Positions 6,144-8,451 of a stretch of 8,451 nucleotides of DNA are shown here, in pieces; the stretch's first letter is position 1, and each line of letters opens with the position of its first letter. The stretch comes from JAUPTX01 sp964550665 (GTDB taxonomy: Bacteria; Patescibacteriota; Minisyncoccia; Phycocordibacterales; CSBR16-119): contig CAZJZW010000025.1 in assembly GCA_964550665.1 (NCBI GenBank), forward strand, positions 1-8,451, given 5' to 3'. Both the position numbers and the translations under genes were made by a program. The notes beneath the pieces were generated by a model. That model was not told the origin of the DNA, did not search any database, and saw nothing but the letters and a program-made list of their open reading frames with translations.

Positions 6144-6165
6144 AAAGCCCGCTTTCGCGGGCCTT
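6144..6165 (-). terminator. rplS intrinsic terminator
   Basis: On the minus strand, GCCCGC-GAAA-GCGGGC with three further outer pairs (AAG/TTT, including a G-U wobble) is followed by TTTGATTTTTG. It lies 4 nt after the L19 stop codon. Confidence 0.85.
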
Positions 6166-6169
6166 AATA

Positions 6170-6619
6170 TTACTTTGCTTCTTCTGTTTTTTCTTCTATT
6201 GGAGTTTCTACTACTTCTGCTTCCATATCTTCTGCTTTGATTTCGAGTTCGTCAGTTTTTGCGATGAATCCAAAAGCTTTAAGTTTTCTTCGGATTTCTT
6301 TTGCGGTCTTTTCTCGTAGGAAATATAGTTTAGATCGTTTTACTTTAGCTCTTTTTACAACTTCAAACTTATCAACATTTGGAGAGTATAGAGGGAAAAT
6401 TCTTTCGACACCCACACCTTCTGAAATCTTTCGAACAGTTACTGTCGCGCCCATTTCTGATCCGTGTTTTCTAGCGAGAACAAGTCCTTCAAACGCTTGA
6501 AGACGAGTCTTTCCTTTTTCTTGAATTTTAGAATATACACGAACAGTATCACCCGCTTTTACGTCGAGGTTTTTTCGTGATTCCATATCAACTGGTGATA
6601 ATTTTATAGCTGTAGTCAT
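6170..6619 (-). CDS. rplS: 50S ribosomal protein L19
   Basis: A 149-residue L19 of the large ribosomal subunit. The core matches the family from residue 9: MESRKNLDVKAGDTVRVYSK, QAFEGLVLARK, the signature GVGVERIFPLYSP (68-80), and the basic KVKRSKLYFLRE (92-103) that contacts rRNA near the 30S/50S interface. The E. coli protein has about 115 residues; here an acidic, Glu-rich tail of about 30 residues follows residue 120. The usual neighbours (trmD, rimM, rpsP) are not in the window, so rplS stands alone with its own terminator. A TATAAA lies 5 nt before the ATG, and the start matches the family N-terminus. Confidence 0.97.
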   Translation of the reverse strand: MTTAIKLSPVDMESRKNLDVKAGDTVRVYSKIQEKGKTRLQAFEGLVLARKHGSEMGATVTVRKISEGVGVERIFPLYSPNVDKFEVVKRAKVKRSKLYFLREKTAKEIRRKLKAFGFIAKTDELEIKAEDMEAEVVETPIEEKTEEAK

Positions 6620-6624
6620 GATAT

Positions 6625-6630
6625 TTTATA
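6625..6630 (-). promoter_or_regulatory. Possible rplS -10 box (TATAAA)
   Basis: TATAAA within TTTTATATAAAATATC lies 5 nt before the rplS ATG on the minus strand. The overlapping TATATA gives 7 nt spacing, like other leaderless starts here. No TG extension or clear -35 box is seen. Confidence 0.3.
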
Positions 6631-6636
6631 TAAAAT

Positions 6637-6652
6637 CGCCAAAAGTTTGGCG
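6637..6652 (-). terminator. Hairpin between the RT gene and rplS, probable terminator
   Basis: CGCCAA-ACTT-TTGGCG on the minus strand is followed by ATTTTATAT, a moderate T-rich tail. It lies 24 nt after the RT stop codon and 18 nt before rplS, and would end the RT transcript. If rplS transcription starts further upstream it could instead be an L19 leader structure. Confidence 0.5.
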
Positions 6653-6661
6653 GGTCATTAA

Positions 6662-6694
6662 CAAAAGAGACTTTATCATAAACCTTCTCTTTTG
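6662..6694 (-). repeat. Inverted repeat around the RT stop codon
   Basis: Perfect 9-bp arms CAAAAGAGA (6662-6670) and TCTCTTTTG (6686-6694) enclose a 15-nt loop containing the RT stop codon TGA (6676-6678). The 3' arm on the minus strand is T-rich (TCTCTTTTGTT), so it may help 3'-end formation together with the hairpin at 6637-6652. Confidence 0.4.
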
Positions 6695-7671
6695 GCAACC
6701 TTTTGACCGAGCTTATAGCAACTCCCCCATTTCATCATCCCTAGATACGAAGCCAATGTTTCTGCTCTAGGCTGTGCTTGTAGTTTCCTCATCATCTTTC
6801 TTTTTGTACTCGTTCGCAAAACTCTATGTTTAGGAAAATGAACAAAGCCTAGAAAGTCTACTCCGGAACAGAGCGTTTTGATGAAAACTTTGTCGGGATG
6901 AAGAGAAAGCTTTAACCCATCTTCCAAAAACTCTGACGTACGAATAATTAAGTTTTCAAGATGCTTCTTGTCTTGTGAGAAAAATACAAAATCATCAGCA
7001 TAGCGTATATAGTACTTTTCTTTTAGATTATGTTTTACAAATTGATCAAACTCATTCATATAGATATTTACCAAAAGTTGTGATGTTAAATTCCCGAGAG
7101 GAAGACCTACATTTTTCTTTCCTTCTGTATTAAAACTGTCTATTACTCTTTGTAAAAGCCACAAAACATCTTTGTCTTGTATATGTTTTTCTAAAATACT
7201 TTTCAAAACTTCATGAGATATCGAAGCAAAAAACTTTCTGATGTCACATTTTAAAATAAAACACTGTTTCGTATAATTTTTTGAAACTTTTCTACCGAAC
7301 GTTTCAAATCTTTGTAAGGCTTTGTGTGTTCCTTTATTTTTCCGACACGAATATGAGTCGAAGATGAATTTGGTATCAAAGTATGGATATAGCTCTTTAT
7401 ATAAAAGGTGGTGTAATGCTCTGTCCCGAACAGATGCTTTGTGGATATTCCTAGGTTTTGGGTCAGATATATTAAAAGCTGTGTATCCTCCGTGAGTGTA
7501 CGTCTGATTTTTTAAATCATTATGAAGATTTATTAAATTTTCCATGAGTTTTGAAGAAAATTCTTGTACATCTTTTCTTTTACTCTTACCTTTAAGAAAT
7601 TCTTTCCAAGAAACAAGTAAACTGGGTAGAGAAATGATATTATTGTAACTATGAATCAAAATCTTTTCCAT
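6676..7671 (-). CDS. Reverse transcriptase of a diversity-generating retroelement (DGR)
   Basis: A 331-residue compact reverse transcriptase without extra domains. Visible motifs: RDRALHHLL (82-90), SYSCRKNKGTHKAL (107-120), motif A FILKCDIRKFFASI (138-151, D143), the motif VGLPLGNLTSQ (188-198), the catalytic YADD (224-227, in YIRYADDFVFF) and FLGF (273-276). LGNLTSQ in place of the QGxxxSP of group II intron and retron enzymes is diagnostic for DGR RTs. The enzyme copies the template-repeat RNA with errors at adenines, and the cDNA replaces the variable repeat of the target gene. It is on the same strand as the template repeat at 8073-8187 and the target gene end, and its 5' end faces avd. 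There is no Shine-Dalgarno sequence; a run of ten G lies 13 nt before the ATG. Confidence 0.95.
   Translation of the reverse strand: MEKILIHSYNNIISLPSLLVSWKEFLKGKSKRKDVQEFSSKLMENLINLHNDLKNQTYTHGGYTAFNISDPKPRNIHKASVRDRALHHLLYKELYPYFDTKFIFDSYSCRKNKGTHKALQRFETFGRKVSKNYTKQCFILKCDIRKFFASISHEVLKSILEKHIQDKDVLWLLQRVIDSFNTEGKKNVGLPLGNLTSQLLVNIYMNEFDQFVKHNLKEKYYIRYADDFVFFSQDKKHLENLIIRTSEFLEDGLKLSLHPDKVFIKTLCSGVDFLGFVHFPKHRVLRTSTKRKMMRKLQAQPRAETLASYLGMMKWGSCYKLGQKVAKREGL
7635..7643 (+). promoter_or_regulatory. avd: Extended -10 promoter (TGA-TATTAT) for avd, leaderless type
   Basis: TGATATTAT on the plus strand, inside the 5' end of the RT gene, lies 7 nt before an ATG at 7651-7653. The geometry equals that of the promoter at 3582-3590. 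This ATG would join the Avd reading frame only if the C run at 7685-7694 had nine rather than ten C. Confidence 0.45.
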
Positions 7672-7684
7672 TCATCTAAGTCTA

Positions 7685-7694
7685 CCCCCCCCCC
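7685..7694. repeat. Homopolymer of ten C (ten G on the minus strand)
   Basis: The longest G/C homopolymer in an AT-rich window. It lies between the ATG at 7651 and the conserved Avd frame on the plus strand, and in the leader of the RT gene on the minus strand (13 nt before its ATG, just after the predicted transcription start). Such tracts change length by slippage and also cause sequencing errors. Confidence 0.9.
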
Positions 7695-7699
7695 GAGCA

Positions 7700-7708
7700 A
7701 TTTTACCA
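7700..7708 (-). promoter_or_regulatory. Possible extended -10 promoter (TGG-TAAAAT) for the RT gene
   Basis: TGGTAAAAT on the minus strand, about 28 nt before the RT ATG. Transcription would start at or in the G run, leaving a leader made largely of G. No good -35 box. Confidence 0.4.
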
Positions 7709-7729
7709 GTTTTAGAAAACACCAAATCT

Positions 7730-8053
7730 GTGTACAAGCTATGGCAACAAACAAGTAACAGCTTATCCAAGCCTTTTAGATATGGACTTGGATCAAAAAT
7801 TGAAAATCTATTTTTAGAAATTCTGGAACTTGAATTTGTACTTAAATATTCGAAACCGAATGAAAAAATTAACTTACTCAACCAGACAACTCACAAGATA
7901 GATATTTTAAAATTCTTCCTGCAAGTTACCTGGGAAAATGACTACTTAAAAGAAAAGAGGTTTGCCGAAATATCTTTAAAGATAGAAAATATCGGTCGAG
8001 AAATCTACCAATGGAAAATCTATTTGGAAAAACAAAACTCCCACACCTTATAA
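7730..8053 (+). CDS. avd: Avd-like DGR accessory protein (four-helix bundle), 5' end disrupted
   Basis: A small basic, all-helical protein. FRYGLGSKIENLFLEILELEF and IDILKFFLQVTWENDYL followed by KIENIGREIYQWKIYL are the helices of the Avd / four-helix-bundle (S23-like) family. Avd forms a pentameric barrel that binds the DGR RT and template RNA and is needed for mutagenic retrohoming in characterised systems. The first in-frame start is GTG at 7730, but the homologous-looking frame continues upstream (AILPVLENTKSVYKLW) without a start codon to a stop at 7652-7654. With one C fewer in the ten-C run, the ATG at 7651 would join this frame and restore a full-length N-terminus of about 133 residues. 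It lies opposite to RT and template repeat, overlaps the RT 5' end if started at 7651, and its TAA stop falls inside the template-RNA terminator. Confidence 0.82.
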   Translation: MYKLWQQTSNSLSKPFRYGLGSKIENLFLEILELEFVLKYSKPNEKINLLNQTTHKIDILKFFLQVTWENDYLKEKRFAEISLKIENIGREIYQWKIYLEKQNSHTL

Positions 8054-8063
8054 GGTGCGGGAG
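8026..8063 (-). terminator. Strong intrinsic terminator of the template-repeat RNA
   Basis: On the minus strand, CTCCCGCACCTT pairs with AAGGTGTGGGAG (12 bp, one G-U pair) around AT and is followed by TTTTGTTTTT. The G-U pair would be an A-C mismatch on the plus strand, so the structure serves the minus strand. It begins 9 nt after the template repeat and would stop the template transcript before it runs antisense through avd. The avd stop codon lies inside it. Confidence 0.88.
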
Positions 8064-8072
8064 AAATAGAGA

Positions 8073-8187
8073 GTTTCGAGAGAACAGACGGTTCTCACGA
8101 TTCCACCTGTTACTGTTACCGAGCTTGTTCACGTTCACGTTCCATCCATCGGAGTTCAAGTTCACGTTAAGAACAAAGACGCTCTGT
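8073..8187 (-). repeat. DGR template repeat (TR), within a template RNA of about 8030-8192
   Basis: Read on the minus strand, this non-coding stretch translates to a segment with NSDGWNVNVNKLGNSNRW and ends RLFSRN, the usual C-terminal ligand-binding part of a C-type-lectin-fold DGR target. Eleven of its codons are Asn, ten of them AAC, the codon that adenine mutagenesis turns into 15 amino acids without making stops. Its last 13 bases (8073-8085) match the end of the target gene at 8439-8451 with one difference, A in TR and C in the target. A 14-nt adenine-free stretch ends the repeat (8077-8090), fitting the initiation site of mutagenic homing. The 3' boundary is fixed by this comparison; the 5' boundary (about 8187) is a guess because most of the variable repeat is outside the window. 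Confidence 0.85.
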
Positions 8188-8198
8188 AAGACACCCCA

Positions 8199-8207
8199 TC
8201 TATAACA
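8199..8207 (-). promoter_or_regulatory. Possible extended -10 promoter (TGT-TATAGA) for the template RNA
   Basis: TGTTATAGA on the minus strand would start a transcript near 8192, just upstream of the template repeat, ending at the terminator at 8026-8063 and giving an RNA of about 165 nt. The -35 match (TTCGTC, 17-nt spacer) is poor. Confidence 0.4.
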
Positions 8208-8365
8208 CCGCTTATTGATCAGACGAACAATATAGCTGAATAGTATTTCGAGTTTTTACTCGTTAGGATATCTCACCAACTTTCTATTTTTTGTTTGTGA
8301 TTTCAAACAAAATCAGAATGCACTACCCGAAGAATAGTCCGCGAATATCAATGCATTCATAAACA
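8208..8365. other. Non-coding stretch upstream of the template repeat
   Basis: I see no gene here. It contains a short hairpin CGAG-TTTTTA-CTCG (8249-8262) and a 9-bp AT-rich inverted repeat TTTTGTTTG/CAAACAAAA with a 6-nt loop (8289-8312). Neither has a T run that fits a terminator. A 15-codon minus-strand frame (8313-8360) follows the TATAAT at 8366-8371 but has no sign of selection. The stretch may be the 5' part of a longer template RNA. Confidence 0.4.
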
Positions 8366-8371
8366 ATTATA
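8366..8371 (-). promoter_or_regulatory. -10 box (TATAAT) upstream of the template region
   Basis: Consensus TATAAT on the minus strand, just downstream of the palindrome that follows the target gene. It could start a longer template-repeat transcript from about 8359. No clear -35 box. Confidence 0.4.
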
Positions 8372-8381
8372 CAACGACAAA

Positions 8382-8403
8382 GCCCCGCGCATATGCGCGG
8401 GGC
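8382..8403 (-). terminator. 22-bp perfect GC-rich palindrome after the DGR target gene
   Basis: A perfect palindrome of GCCCCGCGCAT and its complement, 32 nt after the target stop codon. As RNA it gives a stem of nine pairs with an ATAT loop, followed on the minus strand by CTTTGTCGTT, a weak T-rich tail. It may end the target transcript. It also has the position and shape of the hairpin or cruciform that stimulates retrohoming downstream of the variable repeat in the Bordetella phage DGR (8-bp stem, 4-nt loop). Both roles are possible. Confidence 0.7.
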
Positions 8404-8435
8404 GAAAGTCAAAAGGATCAAAAACGTCACCAGAG

Positions 8436-8451
8436 TCAGTTGCGAGAGAAC
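8436..8451 (-). CDS. C-terminal end of the DGR target gene (variable repeat, partial)
   Basis: Only the last four codons and the TGA stop (8436-8438) are inside the window; they read Phe-Ser-Arg-Asn-stop. The 13 bases at 8439-8451 equal the template repeat at 8073-8085 except for a C where the template has A (minus-strand reading), the signature of DGR mutagenesis. Here CGA became CGC, which leaves the Arg unchanged. By family precedent the protein should end in a C-type-lectin fold whose surface is diversified; its length and localisation cannot be judged here. Strand and position just upstream of the template repeat and RT fit standard DGR order. Confidence 0.75.

Noticed and set aside
7672..7881. 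Minus-strand frame of 69 codons ending just before the RT gene
   Set aside because: It is the shadow of avd on the opposite strand; the avd frame has the family motifs.
6676..8063. Retron or group II intron instead of a DGR
   Set aside because: The RT has LGNLTSQ rather than QGxxxSP, lacks maturase and HNH domains, and is linked to Avd and an adenine-rich template with a matching target end.
7926..8165. A minus-strand open frame of about 79 codons containing the NSDGWNVNVNKL segment
   Set aside because: This is the reading frame of the template repeat, which mirrors the target protein but is non-coding; the frame runs on through the terminator and antisense to avd.
8011..8205. Plus-strand frame of 64 codons
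   Set aside because: It is antisense to the template repeat and its terminator and shows no protein-like composition.
1..8451. CRISPR array or insertion sequence
   Set aside because: No set of regularly spaced direct repeats and no transposase or terminal inverted repeats were found.

Overview
The window is AT-rich, single-organism bacterial DNA. It most likely comes from a Candidate Phyla Radiation (Patescibacteria) genome, possibly a parcubacterial lineage. This is inference from several signs: low G+C, tightly packed small genes of unknown function, almost no Shine-Dalgarno sequences, several promoters whose -10 box lies 5-8 nt from the start codon (leaderless mRNAs), tRNA genes without encoded CCA, a VKOR oxidoreductase, a LAGLIDADG endonuclease next to a tRNA, and a diversity-generating retroelement (DGR).

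Almost every gene is on the minus strand, so transcription runs from high to low coordinates. Positions 1-2600 carry envelope-type genes: a membrane-anchored DUF4163/DUF3298 protein, a membrane-anchored SIMPL-domain protein, and a two-gene operon of small membrane proteins (a DUF417/DoxX-like protein and a four-helix membrane protein, ATGA overlap). Positions 2589-3574 hold two proteins I do not recognise. Then come tRNA-His(GTG) and a two-gene operon: a VKOR fused to a second multi-helix membrane domain, followed by a small coiled-coil protein.

Positions 5284-6130 hold tRNA-Leu(GAG) with a LAGLIDADG homing endonuclease gene whose last six codons and stop lie inside the tRNA gene. On the far side of the endonuclease is a degenerate tRNA-Leu fragment that stops in the anticodon loop, as if the endonuclease module had inserted there and restored the tRNA. 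Ribosomal protein L19 (rplS) follows, with its own terminator.

Positions 6637-8451 are most of a DGR. It has a DGR-type reverse transcriptase (minus strand; LGNLTSQ and YADD motifs) and an Avd-like four-helix-bundle gene on the opposite strand. The template repeat (minus strand) is rich in AAC codons and encodes a C-type-lectin-like segment, and a strong terminator follows it. At the very edge of the window are the last codons of the target gene: the end of its variable repeat matches the template at 12 of 13 bases, the one difference being A to C. In this system the RT copies the template RNA with random changes at adenines and writes the copy into the variable repeat of the target, diversifying its ligand-binding face. 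A run of ten C lies both in the 5' part of avd, where it appears to break the frame, and in the RT leader, so it could be a length-variable switch or an assembly error.
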